Below the pieces are notes generated by a model. It saw only the letters and a program-made list of their open reading frames with translations, searched no databases and was not told where the DNA came from. From the NCBI GenBank assembly GCA_022826965.1, contig JAJDTU010000005.1, forward strand, positions 310,001 through 374,000: a stretch of DNA of 64,000 nt, written 5' to 3'. Below are positions 10,566 through 19,759 of this stretch, piece by piece. Each line of letters opens with the position of its first letter. The first letter of the stretch is position 1. This DNA comes from Dehalococcoidia bacterium (lineage in GTDB: Bacteria; Chloroflexota; Dehalococcoidia; Bin125). Position numbers and translations under genes: made by a program.

Positions 10566-11428
10566 TGACCACTCCGGCGATCCTCCGCGACATCTGGCTC
10601 TCCGGCGCGGCCGATCTGGAGAGCGCAGAAATCGACGACGCCCGCTTTGAGGCCGAAGTCCTGCTCAGACACGCCACCGGACTCACTCGTGCGCAGCTCT
10701 ACGCCTCCCTCACCGACGAGGTCGACCCCGCCGCACTGGAACGATTCCAGGCGGCCGTCGCCGAACGCACATCGCGCAAGCCGCTCGCCTACATCACAGG
10801 CACCCGCGAGTTCTACCGTCTCGAGTTCCGCGTCACCCCCGATGTGCTCATTCCCCGGCCCGAATCCGAGTTGCTCGTCGACGCCGCGCTCGACCACATG
10901 CGCCAGGCGCGAATCCGCACCGCCCAGGTCGCCGACGTCGGCGCAGGCTCCGGGGCCGTGGGCATCGCCCTGGCCCGGCACCGCCGAGGCGTCAGCCTGA
11001 TCTGCAGCGACGTCTCACGCGACGCCCTGCTCGTCGCTCGCGACAACGCCGAGCGTCTGCTCAGGCGCCCAAAAGCCGCCTTCGTCCAGGGAGACCTCCT
11101 CACCCCGCTGCCCGGACCGTTCCACTGTGTCGTCGCCAACCTCCCTTACATCCCCGAAGGCCGCCTCGACGACCTCGAACCAGAGGTCGCCGAACACGAA
11201 CCGCGAGTCGCGCTCACGCCGGGCACGAGGGGCACCGAACTCATCCTCCGCCTGATCACCCAGCTCCCATCCCGCCTCCACCCCAATGGGATCGCCGTCC
11301 TCGAGGTCGACCCGGGGCAGGAATCCGCCATCGCCGATGCCGCCGCGCAGATGCTCCCCAACGCCGAGATCACCGTCCTCGACGACGTTTCCCAGCAGCC
11401 AAGAGCCGTTCGCATCATCGCCGGATGA
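10565..11428 (+). CDS. prmC: Release factor glutamine N5-methyltransferase
   Basis: The 287-residue protein methylates the GGQ glutamine of release factors. An N-terminal helical domain precedes a Rossmann methyltransferase with ADVGAGSGAVGIALA (motif I) and the catalytic NLPYIPEG, a usual variant of NPPY. RPESELLVD is the conserved family segment before motif I. The start ATG overlaps the prfA stop by one base (TGATG), so the two are translationally coupled, as often seen for prfA-prmC. Confidence 0.95.
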
Positions 11429-12597
11429 CCCAGCCGGACGACCCCCTGCCATCACCCGCAGATGCGCCCGTCAAGGGCTACTGCGACCCTCGCTTCGTCG
11501 CAGTCCGCGAACAGTTCCAGCAGAACTTCGTCGACCGCTCCGAAACAGGCGCAGCTCTCGCCGTCACCCTCAACGGTGAGCTCGTCATCGACCTCTACGG
11601 AGGCTGGACCGACGCCAGACACACCAGACCCTGGGCCGAGAACACACTCGTCTGCTGCTACTCCGTCGGCAAGGCCATCTGCGCCATCCTCTCCTGGCGC
11701 ATGGCCGAACGAGGCGAGCTCGATATCGACCGACGCGTCGCCGCCTACTGGCCCGAGTTCGCCCAGAACGGCAAGGCCGACATCCCCTTCCGCTGGATCC
11801 TCACCCACCAGAGCGGCCTCGCCGCCATTCGCCGACCACTCCCGCCCGGAGCGTTCCTCGACTGGAATCTGATGACCACCGCCCTCGCCGAACAGGAACC
11901 CTGGTGGCCGCCGGGCGACGGTCATGGCTATCACTCCAACACCCAGGGCTTCCTGATCGGCGAGGTCATCCGCCGCATCACCGGAGTCTCAATCGGCGAT
12001 CATCTACAGCGCGACCTCAGCCAGCCAATCAGGCTCGATTTCCATTTCGGCACCAAGCCCGTACACGACCTTCGCACCGCCGACATGCTCCCGGTCCAGC
12101 AACCCCCCGACTTCCGCCGCGCTCCACCCAGCGCCCTGCAGACACTCGGCGGACGCAACCCGCCGCACATCCCCAGCGGACCCGGCTCCCAGAACACCCG
12201 CGAGTACCGCGCCGCCGAGTTCCCATCCACCACCGGACACGGAGCCGCTCGCGGCCTCGCCCGGCTCTTCGGCGCCCTCGCCACCGACGGCCAACTCGAC
12301 GGCGTCCACATCCTCGACCCCGCCACAATGGAGCGAATGTCGGCCGAGCAGGTCTACGGCGTCGACCGCATCCTCGGTCGACCGACCCGCTTCGCCTCCG
12401 GCTTCCAGATGACCATGGCCGAGCGCCCGCTCGGCCCCAATCCACGAACCTTCGGACACTTCGGCGGAGGCGGCTCGCTCGCCTTCGCCGATCCCGATGC
12501 CCGAGTCGGCTGGGGTTATGTCATGAACCAGGGAAGAGGCGGCTGGCAACACCGCCACACCCGCCGCCTCCTGGACCTCTTCTACGAGGCGCTGTGA
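11425..12597 (+). CDS. Serine hydrolase, beta-lactamase (class C/EstB) family
   Basis: The 390-residue protein is of the beta-lactamase-related serine hydrolase family. The nucleophile motif SxxK is in CCYSVGKAICAILSW (about residue 77), the tyrosine motif is YHSN about residue 172, and a C-terminal FGHFGGGG replaces the KTG/HxG box. ILTHQSGL is the usual conserved segment. No signal peptide is seen, so a cytoplasmic esterase or peptidase is more likely than an exported beta-lactamase. The start overlaps prmC (ATGA). Confidence 0.87.
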   Translation: MTQPDDPLPSPADAPVKGYCDPRFVAVREQFQQNFVDRSETGAALAVTLNGELVIDLYGGWTDARHTRPWAENTLVCCYSVGKAICAILSWRMAERGELDIDRRVAAYWPEFAQNGKADIPFRWILTHQSGLAAIRRPLPPGAFLDWNLMTTALAEQEPWWPPGDGHGYHSNTQGFLIGEVIRRITGVSIGDHLQRDLSQPIRLDFHFGTKPVHDLRTADMLPVQQPPDFRRAPPSALQTLGGRNPPHIPSGPGSQNTREYRAAEFPSTTGHGAARGLARLFGALATDGQLDGVHILDPATMERMSAEQVYGVDRILGRPTRFASGFQMTMAERPLGPNPRTFGHFGGGGSLAFADPDARVGWGYVMNQGRGGWQHRHTRRLLDLFYEAL

Positions 12598-12762
12598 AGA
12601 CTCACGTCATGCCCGCGCTTGCCGCGGGTATCTCAACATGAGCGGCACTCTCGTCGCAAGCGCAATGCTCGTTCCCATCCCCTCTCCCTGAGGGAGAGGG
12701 TTAGGGTGAGGGCCCTTCCGAACTCGAAGGCCAGGACCAACAGCGCGATACGACTGAGACCG
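12598..12762. repeat. Intergenic palindromic repeats (families C and B)
   Basis: Between convergent genes there are two palindromes. GCCCGCGCTTGCCGCGGGTAT (about 12610-12630) is of the common GTCATNCCCGC...GCGGG type. CCCTCTCCCTGAGGGAGAGGG with a TTAGGGTGAGGG tail lies at 12679-12712. Both recur elsewhere in the window and could form transcript hairpins at the 3' ends. Confidence 0.75.
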
Positions 12763-13983
12763 CTAGTCCCGCATCATCTGATACCGCTTGCCTTCGGTCT
12801 TGATCGCCGGGGCAATCACCATCTCCGACTGCTGCAGATCACGAATCGTCTGAGCCCCCACGCTCCCCATGCATGTCCGCAACGCCCCGATCAGGTTCTC
12901 GGTGCCGTCCGTCCGCGAGGTCGGCCCAAACAGCAGCCGATCCAGCGTCGTGTGCTGACCGACATGCACGCGAACCCCACGCGGCAGCTCCGCATGCGGC
13001 GTCGCCATGCCCCAGTGGAATCCCCGACCCGGCGCTTCCATCGCCCCCGCGAACGGCGAGCCAATCATCACGGCGTCCGCCCCCGAGACCAGCGCCTTGC
13101 AGAAGTCTCCACCGGTCCGAATCCCGCCGTCGGTGATGATCGGCACATAGCGACCGGTCCGCTCGTAGTACACGTCGCGCGCGTAAGCGCACTCGATCGT
13201 CGCCGATACCTGAGGCACGCCGATGCCCAGCACCTCGCGCGACGTGCAAGCCGCACCAGGCCCGACGCCGACCAGCAACCCGGCAATCCCCTCTTCCATC
13301 AACTCCAACGAGGCGTCAAACCCGACCGTGTTCCCGACCAGTGTCGGAATCCCGAGCTCCGAGATCAGCTCGCTCAGAATCAGCCCGCGCTCGGAACGCG
13401 ACAGATGCCGCGCCGTCGTCACCGTCGACTGAACCACGAACACGTCGGGCGCAGCTTCCTTCACCGCAGGCGCAAGTCGCTTGGCGTTCGGCGGCGTCAC
13501 CGATACCGCGGCCGCCACGCCGCCATCCTTGATCTCCTGCACCCGTCGACCAACCAGCTCGTCGCGGATTGGCGTCGTGTATGCGCGCTGCAAAATCTCG
13601 GTCGCCGTTTCCGTGTCGCTCGCCGCAACCTCCTCCAGCACCTCAACCGGATCGTCGAACCGGCACTGCAGACCCTCCAGATTCAGCACCCCTAACCCGC
13701 CCCGGCGACCGACCTCAATCGCGAAATGCGGATCGACGACCGCGTCCATCGCCGCTGCCAGGATCGGCATCTCCAGCAGCTGGCCGGCGATCTCGGTAGA
13801 GACATCCGTCACTTCGGGATTGATCGTGAGCACGCCGGGCACGATCGCCACGTCGTCGAAGCCGTAGGCCTCCTGCAGCGACTTGCGCCGCGGATGGCGC
13901 ATCGGCTCCAGCCCGGACTCGTACGCCCCTTGCACCAGCTCCTGGCCGGGGGTCAGCGGTTCGCGCTGTGTCAACGTCGTCAT
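12763..13983 (-). CDS. guaB: GuaB3-like IMP dehydrogenase family protein
   Basis: The 406-residue TIM-barrel protein belongs to the IMPDH/GMP reductase superfamily and has no CBS domains. The catalytic-cysteine loop is GVGPGAACTSREVLGIGVP, the phosphate-binding site is ITDGGIRTGGDFCKAL, and the GADAVMIGSPFAG turn is present. The N-terminal VGRRGGLGVLNLEGL is characteristic of the actinobacterial GuaB3 type, whose function is less settled than that of true IMPDH; IMP dehydrogenase or GMP reductase activity is therefore possible but unproven. The start ATG 13983 has GGGGGAAA upstream. The gene is divergent from rsmI. Confidence 0.87.
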   Translation of the reverse strand: MTTLTQREPLTPGQELVQGAYESGLEPMRHPRRKSLQEAYGFDDVAIVPGVLTINPEVTDVSTEIAGQLLEMPILAAAMDAVVDPHFAIEVGRRGGLGVLNLEGLQCRFDDPVEVLEEVAASDTETATEILQRAYTTPIRDELVGRRVQEIKDGGVAAAVSVTPPNAKRLAPAVKEAAPDVFVVQSTVTTARHLSRSERGLILSELISELGIPTLVGNTVGFDASLELMEEGIAGLLVGVGPGAACTSREVLGIGVPQVSATIECAYARDVYYERTGRYVPIITDGGIRTGGDFCKALVSGADAVMIGSPFAGAMEAPGRGFHWGMATPHAELPRGVRVHVGQHTTLDRLLFGPTSRTDGTENLIGALRTCMGSVGAQTIRDLQQSEMVIAPAIKTEGKRYQMMRD

Positions 13984-14045
13984 CGGTTTCCCCCTGTTCG
14001 GCTGGTCGCTCAGACGGCGCCCGGCTCATCAGGCGTTAAACGCAT

Positions 14046-14068
14046 GAGCGCGGCACATGGCCGCGCTC
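14046..14068. promoter_or_regulatory. Perfect 9-bp hairpin between guaB and rsmI
   Basis: GAGCGCGGC (14046-14054) and GCCGCGCTC (14060-14068) form a perfect stem with loop ACATG. It lies in the 220-base divergent spacer, 63 bases from the guaB start. There is no T tract, so it is not a normal terminator. An operator or 5' leader structure for either gene is a guess. Confidence 0.4.
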
Positions 14069-14203
14069 GTTCGCTTCGACGCCGATGTCCCGTGCAAGCA
14101 AGCACGTGTCCGACCGCCTGTCCTGCCCGCTTCAGTATGCATAAGATACTCGACACCCCGCCAACGGTTGGTAAACAACCGAACAACGACGCGGATCGCC
14201 ATT

Positions 14204-15034
14204 GTGTCCGAACAACCCGGCATCCTCTACGTCGTCGCCACCCCGATCGGCAATCTCGAAGACATCACCATCCGCGCCCTCAGAATCCTGCGCGAGGTCG
14301 ACCTGATCGCCGCCGAGCACGTCCCGGTCGCGCTCACCCTCCTCCGCCATTTCGAGATCGACACGCCCGTCCTCCCCTACCACGACCACGGCCCCGACGC
14401 GCAACGCCTCATCCAACGAATCGATAACGGCGAGTCCGTCGCCCTGATCTCCGACGCCGGCACACCGGGAGTCTCCGACCCCGGCCGAAACCTGGTCGCC
14501 GCAGCCGTCAACGCCGACCTCAAGGTCATCCCGATCCCCGGTCCCGCCGCATCGATCGCGCTCTGGTCGGTCGGCGGATCCGATTCACCCCACGTCGCGC
14601 TGCACGGATTCCTACCCCGCAAGCAGGGCGAACGCCGCGATGCCATCCACAAGATCGCCGAGCGAGGCCAGGAAACACTCATCTTCGAATCGCCCAGACG
14701 ACTCCTCGCCACCCTTCGCGACATCGCCGACACCATGCCCGATGCCCGCCTGGTCGTCGGCAGAGAACTCACCAAGCTGCACGAACAGATCTGGCGAGGC
14801 ACGCCGTCAGAGGCACTCGACGCCTTCCCCGAACCACGAGGGGAGTTCACCATCCTCCTCATTCCCCGAGGCTCCGCTCAACCTCGCTGGACCGACGCCG
14901 AAATCGCCGGCGCCCTCGCCGATGCCGCATCGCAGGGCGCATCGCGATCCCAGGCAGCACGACACGTGGCCCAGCTCTCCGGTCGGCCTCGACGCGAGGT
15001 TTACGCGCTCTGGCCCTTCGACCCGCAGCGATGA
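14204..15034 (+). CDS. rsmI: 16S rRNA (cytidine-1402-2'-O)-methyltransferase
   Basis: The 276-residue tetrapyrrole-methylase-fold enzyme methylates C1402 in the 16S decoding centre. Family motifs include LYVVATPIGNLEDITIRAL at the N-terminus, LISDAGTPGVSDPG and IPGPAASIAL in the SAM site, and GFLPRK(Q)GERR and FESPRRLLATL. RELTKLHEQIWRG follows. I placed the start at the GTG 14204 (VSEQPGILYVV), because the earlier start at 14057 would add about 49 unconserved residues. The C-terminal tail has a small helical extension. Confidence 0.94.
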   Translation: MSEQPGILYVVATPIGNLEDITIRALRILREVDLIAAEHVPVALTLLRHFEIDTPVLPYHDHGPDAQRLIQRIDNGESVALISDAGTPGVSDPGRNLVAAAVNADLKVIPIPGPAASIALWSVGGSDSPHVALHGFLPRKQGERRDAIHKIAERGQETLIFESPRRLLATLRDIADTMPDARLVVGRELTKLHEQIWRGTPSEALDAFPEPRGEFTILLIPRGSAQPRWTDAEIAGALADAASQGASRSQAARHVAQLSGRPRREVYALWPFDPQR

Positions 15035-15126
15035 CATTCCAAACCCGATAACGGCGTAACCTAAAAACAGACCATCCAACGACTCAAAATCTTGAGCTGC
15101 CTGAAACCGAACCTCCCCAACCGACC

Positions 15127-16794
15127 ATGAGCGACAACATCCTCGTCTGCGTGGCCTGGCCCTATGCCAACGGCCCCATCCACCACGGACAACTCGGCGG
15201 CGCCTACCTGCCGGCCGACATCTTCGCCCGCTATCACCGCATCCGCGGCAATCGCGTCGCCATGGTTTCCGGCTCCGATGCCCACGGCACCCCGATCACC
15301 GTCCGCGCCGACGACGAGGGCCGCACCCCCGGCGAGGTCGTCGCCGAGTACCACCAGTCCATCCTCGACACGTGGGACGGCATGGGCATCTCCTTCGACA
15401 CCTTCACCACGACCATGACCGACAACCACGAGGAAGTCGTCCACGGCCTGTTCAACGCGCTGCTCGAGCACGACTACCTCTACAAGCAGACCCAGGATCT
15501 GTTCTACGACCCCGAAGCGAAGCGCTTCCTGCCCGACCGCTACATCGAGGGCGAGTGCCCGCACTGTGACGACAAGAGCGCCCGCGGCGACCAGTGCGAC
15601 ACCTGCGGTCGCCAGCTCGACGCCATCGACCTGATCAATCCCCGCTCGCGCAACACCGGCGCCATTCCCAAGCTGCGCAGCTCGGAGCACTACTTCCTCC
15701 GCCTGACCGCATTTGAGGAACAGCTTGCAGAGTGGCTCGACGACGACAAGGATTTCTGGCGCACCCACGTGCTCAACTTCTCCCGGGGCATGCTGCGCGA
15801 GGGTCTCCAGGACCGCGCCATCACCCGGGACATCGAATGGGGCGTCCCCGTGCCGCTGGACGGCTGGGAGGACAAGCGCATCTACGTCTGGTTCGAGGCC
15901 GTGATCGGCTACCTCTCCGCGACCGTCGAGTGGGCCAGGACCAACGGCGACGCCGAGGCCTGGCGCGACTTCTGGCAATCCGGCGACGCCCGCATCTACA
16001 ACTTCATCGGCAAGGACAACGTCCCCTTCCACACCATCATCTGGCCCGCCATCCTGCTCGGCGCCGGCGGCTACAACCTGCCCTACGACGTGCCGGCCAA
16101 CCAGTACATCACCATGAGCGGCTCCAAGGCCAGCACCTCCCAGCGTTGGGCCGTCTGGGTCAACGACTACCTGACCCGCTACGACCCCGATCCGCTCCGC
16201 TACGCCCTCGCCGCGCAGATGCCCGAAACCGCCGACTCCGATTTCTCCTGGTCCGAGTTCCTGCGCCGCAACAACGACGAGCTCGTCGCCACCTGGGGGA
16301 ACCTGGTCAACCGCGTGCTCTCGTTGATCAACCGCCACTTCGACGCCCAGGTCCCCGACCCCGGCCCGCTCGACCGCGACGCCACCCGAATGCTTGACCG
16401 CGCCCAGTCCGGACTGGAACAGGTCGGGCAGTCGATCGAGGCCGTCCACCTTCGACACGGCATCCAGCAGGCCTTCGCGCTCGCCCAGGAAGCCAACCGC
16501 TACCTCGACCAGACCGCGCCCTGGCAAGCAGTCAAGACCGACAAACAGGCCGCCGCCCGCAGTCTCTACACGGCGCTGAACGTGATTGCCGCCCTGCGCA
16601 CCGCGCTCGCGCCCTACCTGCCGTTCAGTTGCCAGCGCCTCCACGAAATGCTCAACACCGAAGGCACGATCGACGAACTCGGCTGGCAGATGCACGCCCT
16701 CCGACCCGGCGCTCAGCTCCAGAAACCCCAACCGCTCTTCAAGAAGCTCGAACCCTCCATCGTCGACGAAGAAGAGGCCCGCCTCGGAACGTAG
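15127..16794 (+). CDS. metG: Methionyl-tRNA synthetase
   Basis: The 555-residue class I synthetase has the HIGH-type signature as GPIHHGQLGGAYLPAD and a four-cysteine zinc knuckle (CPHCDDKSARGDQCDTC). The substrate region FIGKDNVPFHTIIWPA is followed by the KMSKS-equivalent loop, which reads MSGSKASTSQR. The C-terminal helical anticodon domain is present, but there is no C-terminal EMAP/dimerisation domain. The ATG at 15127 has no evident Shine-Dalgarno sequence, so the transcript may be leaderless or start close by. Confidence 0.95.
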   Translation: MSDNILVCVAWPYANGPIHHGQLGGAYLPADIFARYHRIRGNRVAMVSGSDAHGTPITVRADDEGRTPGEVVAEYHQSILDTWDGMGISFDTFTTTMTDNHEEVVHGLFNALLEHDYLYKQTQDLFYDPEAKRFLPDRYIEGECPHCDDKSARGDQCDTCGRQLDAIDLINPRSRNTGAIPKLRSSEHYFLRLTAFEEQLAEWLDDDKDFWRTHVLNFSRGMLREGLQDRAITRDIEWGVPVPLDGWEDKRIYVWFEAVIGYLSATVEWARTNGDAEAWRDFWQSGDARIYNFIGKDNVPFHTIIWPAILLGAGGYNLPYDVPANQYITMSGSKASTSQRWAVWVNDYLTRYDPDPLRYALAAQMPETADSDFSWSEFLRRNNDELVATWGNLVNRVLSLINRHFDAQVPDPGPLDRDATRMLDRAQSGLEQVGQSIEAVHLRHGIQQAFALAQEANRYLDQTAPWQAVKTDKQAAARSLYTALNVIAALRTALAPYLPFSCQRLHEMLNTEGTIDELGWQMHALRPGAQLQKPQPLFKKLEPSIVDEEEARLGT

Positions 16795-16807
16795 AACCGG
16801 TGTGACC

Positions 16808-16840
16808 CGTCCCCGCCTCGGCGCGGGGACCCGCTCGGTG
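16808..16840. repeat. Family D palindromic repeat between metG and tatD
   Basis: The sequence CCGTCCCCGCC...GCGGGGACCCGCTC forms a hairpin just after metG. Nearly the same unit occurs at 33226-33259 between nuoD and nuoC, so this is a dispersed repeat rather than a gene-specific terminator. Confidence 0.65.
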
Positions 16841-16865
16841 CGACGCTGAAATCTTGGGATCACTA

Positions 16866-17747
16866 GTGTTCTTCGACACCCACGCACACCTCCACGACCC
16901 CTGGATCGGCGACGACCTGCCCGACGTCATGGCCCGCGCCTCGGATGCAGGAGTCGATCGAATCGTCACCATCGGCTGCTCGCTCGAAGACAGCCGAAAC
17001 GCCCTCGCCGTCGCCGAGAAGCACGACAACGTCTACGCCACGATCGGCGTCCACCCGCACGACGCCAAGGACTGGGACGACCACACCGCAGCCGAGTTCA
17101 CCCGCATGGCCCAGAGCAATCAAGTCGTCGCCATCGGAGAAATCGGCCTCGACTTCTACCGAAACCTCTCCCCCCACGCCGACCAGTACGCCGCCTTCGA
17201 GGCCCAACTCACCCTCGCCGACACCCTCAACCTCCCCGTCGTCATCCACTCCCGAGACGCCCACGAAGAGACCTACAGAGTCCTCAAGGAATGGATAGAT
17301 TCCCACTCTCCCCCCGCTCCGACGGGGGAGATGCCATCGCCTCACTCCCCCTCTCCCCCCGCTCCGCGGCAGGAGCTCGCCCCGCACCACGATGCGGGGA
17401 TGTCCCGTAGGGACAGAGGGGGGCCGCTTGGAGTCATCCACTGCTTCTCAGGTGACGTCAGCCTCGCCTACCGCTACCACGACCTCGGCTTCCTCATCTC
17501 ATTCGCCGGCCCCGTCACCTACCCCAAGAACAACGCCCTCCGAGACGCCGCCAAATCCCTCCCCCTCAACGCCATCGTCATCGAAACCGACTGCCCCTAC
17601 TTGAGTCCTCAGCCGCGTCGCGGGAAGCGCAACGAACCTGCCAATGTTCGGTTCACCGCCGAGCAAATCGCTGAGGTCCGGGACGAGTCAATCGATTCCG
17701 TCGCCGAGCAGAGTGCCTTCAACGCCCTTCGGTGCTTCAGAATCTAG
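16866..17747 (+). CDS. tatD: TatD family metal-dependent hydrolase with in-frame repeat insertion
   Basis: The 293-residue TIM-barrel deoxyribonuclease-like enzyme has the metal sites FFDTHAHLHD (HxH), AIGEIGLDFYR (Glu), VVIHSRDAHEE (His), VIHCFSG (His) and IETDCPYLSPQ (Asp). It ends with the family segment NEPANVRFTAEQIAE. GTG 16866 gives the usual start; TTG 16854 is an alternative. Between VLKEWID and VIHCFSG there are about 40 proline/arginine-rich residues absent from the family, encoded by a palindromic repeat at 17303-17432. The insert lies in a surface loop position between two barrel strands and keeps the frame. The last 60 bases overlap the opposing DUF4268 gene. Confidence 0.9.
   Translation: MFFDTHAHLHDPWIGDDLPDVMARASDAGVDRIVTIGCSLEDSRNALAVAEKHDNVYATIGVHPHDAKDWDDHTAAEFTRMAQSNQVVAIGEIGLDFYRNLSPHADQYAAFEAQLTLADTLNLPVVIHSRDAHEETYRVLKEWIDSHSPPAPTGEMPSPHSPSPPAPRQELAPHHDAGMSRRDRGGPLGVIHCFSGDVSLAYRYHDLGFLISFAGPVTYPKNNALRDAAKSLPLNAIVIETDCPYLSPQPRRGKRNEPANVRFTAEQIAEVRDESIDSVAEQSAFNALRCFRI
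17303..17432. repeat. Family A palindromic repeat inserted in tatD
   Basis: This compound copy holds CTCCCCCCGC...GGGGGAGATG, a second CTCCCCCCGCTCCGCGG, and the tail ATGTCCCGTAGGGACAGAGGGGGG. The same unit, stem of C6/G6 followed by ATGTC-N-GACAGAGGGGGG, occurs at 34738-34781 (reversed), 35221-35274 and 50757-50803. Here its length keeps the tatD frame open. Confidence 0.85.
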
Positions 17748-18719
17748 CTCGTCGATAATCGCACGGAGGCGAGGTTCCAGCACTCGCTGGAACCCGGCCA
17801 GTCCCTCCAAACACCACTCCAGCGTTTCTTCAATTCGATCTGGTGAATCATTGATTGACGCATCGCGGAATGTCATCACCCTTCCAGCGATGCGCCCATG
17901 AGGTCCGTCAGGATCCGGCGCAAAGAAGTCAGGGCGGAAGCCCAACTCCTTTTCGATTGCCGCCTTCTCTTGCTCGAGTCCGTTGATAATGGCGTTGTTT
18001 CGATCGATCTCGCCGGTCCTAACGTCGAGTGTTACGGTCGTTACCCCAGTCGTGCGCAGATCAATCCAGTACTTCAACCCCGCTTCATCAACGCGACAGC
18101 TGAAAGACTTGGACTTCGCTACCGAGCTGAAGCCAGTCGAGTTAGTGAGACCCCGTTCGAGTGCGCGGGCAGCAAGGGTGCTGAAAAACTCGACTCGCCT
18201 ATCCCACTCTTCATCGCTCATCTGGGGCTCCGCACTGTGTGACCGTACCCGACGTGACCAGTTGTTCGGAAAGGCGACCGCTCGAAACTGCGGCGCGGGG
18301 GGTGAATCATCAATCCGGATGGCCCGTACTTCGACCCCATAAGTTTCGATGTCCTCTGGTGTCCAGCGGTTGAGCCAGTCGATTGCGGCTCGATGCTCGT
18401 CCTTGAACGTTGGCGCGACCCAGACCAAGATCTCCGCTTCGCGACCGGCAGCGTAACTGAGCAACTGACCCAAGTGCCCGTGATCAGTCTTCCCCAGTTG
18501 ATTCTCGATCACTACAGTGCCGAAGTCCGACTCCGCCACAATGTCAACGGACAGTGTGCCAACCGCGCCTTCTCTCTCCGATGGGATCAGATCGAGGTTT
18601 AGAGCATCACCCAACAGACTGAGATTCTCGTAAAGCCACGGCGTGAAGTCGTGCGGCTCGTTTTCGAACACATCGCTCAACGGCACTTCCGTCACTCGTC
18701 CCATTTCTTGCTTTGGCAT
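17688..18719 (-). CDS. DUF4268-type protein with PD-(D/E)XK-like nuclease N-terminus
   Basis: The 343-residue protein has TLSVDIVAESDFGTVVIENQ at about residues 54-73, a D...E-x-Q arrangement like a PD-(D/E)XK endonuclease core. HGHLGQLLSYAAGREAEILVWVAP follows, as in DUF4268 and RmuC/McrBC-like unknowns. The C-terminal half (YWIDLRTTG, NNAIINGLEQEKAAIEKELGF, GRIAGRVMTFRDASIND) matches the DUF4268 pattern. Such genes occur sporadically and are often near defence genes; a DNA-directed role is inference. The ATG at 18719 has GGGAGGAAAT upstream. Its 3' end overlaps tatD tail-to-tail by 60 bases, which suggests later arrival. Confidence 0.75.
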   Translation of the reverse strand: MPKQEMGRVTEVPLSDVFENEPHDFTPWLYENLSLLGDALNLDLIPSEREGAVGTLSVDIVAESDFGTVVIENQLGKTDHGHLGQLLSYAAGREAEILVWVAPTFKDEHRAAIDWLNRWTPEDIETYGVEVRAIRIDDSPPAPQFRAVAFPNNWSRRVRSHSAEPQMSDEEWDRRVEFFSTLAARALERGLTNSTGFSSVAKSKSFSCRVDEAGLKYWIDLRTTGVTTVTLDVRTGEIDRNNAIINGLEQEKAAIEKELGFRPDFFAPDPDGPHGRIAGRVMTFRDASINDSPDRIEETLEWCLEGLAGFQRVLEPRLRAIIDELDSEAPKGVEGTLLGDGID

Positions 18720-18774
18720 CTCGATTTCCTCCCGCGTTCCACACCGATCAGAGGCCAGAGTACGCTAGTTCCCG

Positions 18775-19755
18775 ATGACCACCCTCGACCGACTCTACGA
18801 ACCAATCGCAGACGACCTGGCCATCGTTGAAGACACGCTCTCCCTCGTCGCTCAATCCGACTTCCTCCCCCTCGAGGCGATGCTCAACCAGGTTCTCTCA
18901 CGCGGAGGCAAGCGCCTCCGACCCGCAATATCCCTCCTCTGCGGCGGTTTCGGCGACTACGACGCCGACACCCAGATTCCCCTCGCCGCCTCCATCGAGT
19001 TGCTCCACACCGCCACCCTCGTCCACGACGACGTGATCGACTCCGCCGACACCCGCCGCGGTCATGTCACCGCCAACGCCACGTTCGGCAATCCTGCTTC
19101 GGTGATGCTCGGCGATTACATGTTCGCCCACGCCGCCGAGCTGGTGGCGCGCACCGGCCACATCGGCGTCATTCGCCTCTTCGCCGACACCCTCATGGTC
19201 ATGGCCAAGGGCGAACTCGCTCAGGACGTCTCCGCCTTCGATGCCGACTCCGGCACCATGCGCGACTACTACCGCCGCATCCACGGCAAGACCGCCTCGC
19301 TCTTCGCCACCGCCGGGGCCGGCGGCGCAATGATGTCCGCCTGCGACGCCGACACCATCGACTCACTCCGCGAGTACGGCCGCTCGATCGGCATGGCCTT
19401 CCAGATCGTCGACGACATCCTTGATTTCTGCGGCACCGAGGAGCAGCTCGGCAAACCGGTCGGCGGCGACCTCTCCGCTGGCACCCTCACCTTGCCCGCC
19501 ATCGTCCTGATGGAGGACGACCCCGAGGACAACCCCATCAACCGCTTCCTCGATGCCAGGGACGACAACGACCGCGCCGAATGCCTCGACCGCGCCCTCG
19601 ATGCCGCGCGTCAGTCCTCAATCGTCGAGCGCTGTATGGAAACAGTCGATGAATGGCGCCACCGCGGTCTCGCCGCGCTTCACGCCGCCCCCACAACCGG
19701 ACCCCGAGAAGAACTCACCGCCATCGCCGAGTTCGTCACCCAACGCGATTTCTGA
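18775..19755 (+). CDS. Polyprenyl diphosphate synthase
   Basis: The 326-residue all-helical trans-isoprenyl synthase elongates allylic diphosphates with IPP, probably for the quinone side chain. Its first aspartate motif is LVHDDVIDSADTRRG and the second is QIVDDILDFCG; SRGGKRLRPAISLL binds IPP. The small residues before the first motif (LLHTATLVHDD) are typical of long-chain (heptaprenyl to nonaprenyl) enzymes, but the chain length cannot be fixed by eye. No Shine-Dalgarno sequence precedes ATG 18775. It is divergent from the DUF4268 gene by 55 bases. Confidence 0.93.
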   Translation: MTTLDRLYEPIADDLAIVEDTLSLVAQSDFLPLEAMLNQVLSRGGKRLRPAISLLCGGFGDYDADTQIPLAASIELLHTATLVHDDVIDSADTRRGHVTANATFGNPASVMLGDYMFAHAAELVARTGHIGVIRLFADTLMVMAKGELAQDVSAFDADSGTMRDYYRRIHGKTASLFATAGAGGAMMSACDADTIDSLREYGRSIGMAFQIVDDILDFCGTEEQLGKPVGGDLSAGTLTLPAIVLMEDDPEDNPINRFLDARDDNDRAECLDRALDAARQSSIVERCMETVDEWRHRGLAALHAAPTTGPREELTAIAEFVTQRDF

Positions 19756-19759
19756 CATC

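Noticed and set aside
12619-13695. Open frame antisense to the guaB-like gene
   Set aside because: It begins in a repeat and has arginine-rich shadow composition.
15061-16887. 608-codon open frame antisense to metG
   Set aside because: It is the shadow of a GC-rich gene; metG has all synthetase motifs, and the antisense product is valine/glycine-rich with no domain.
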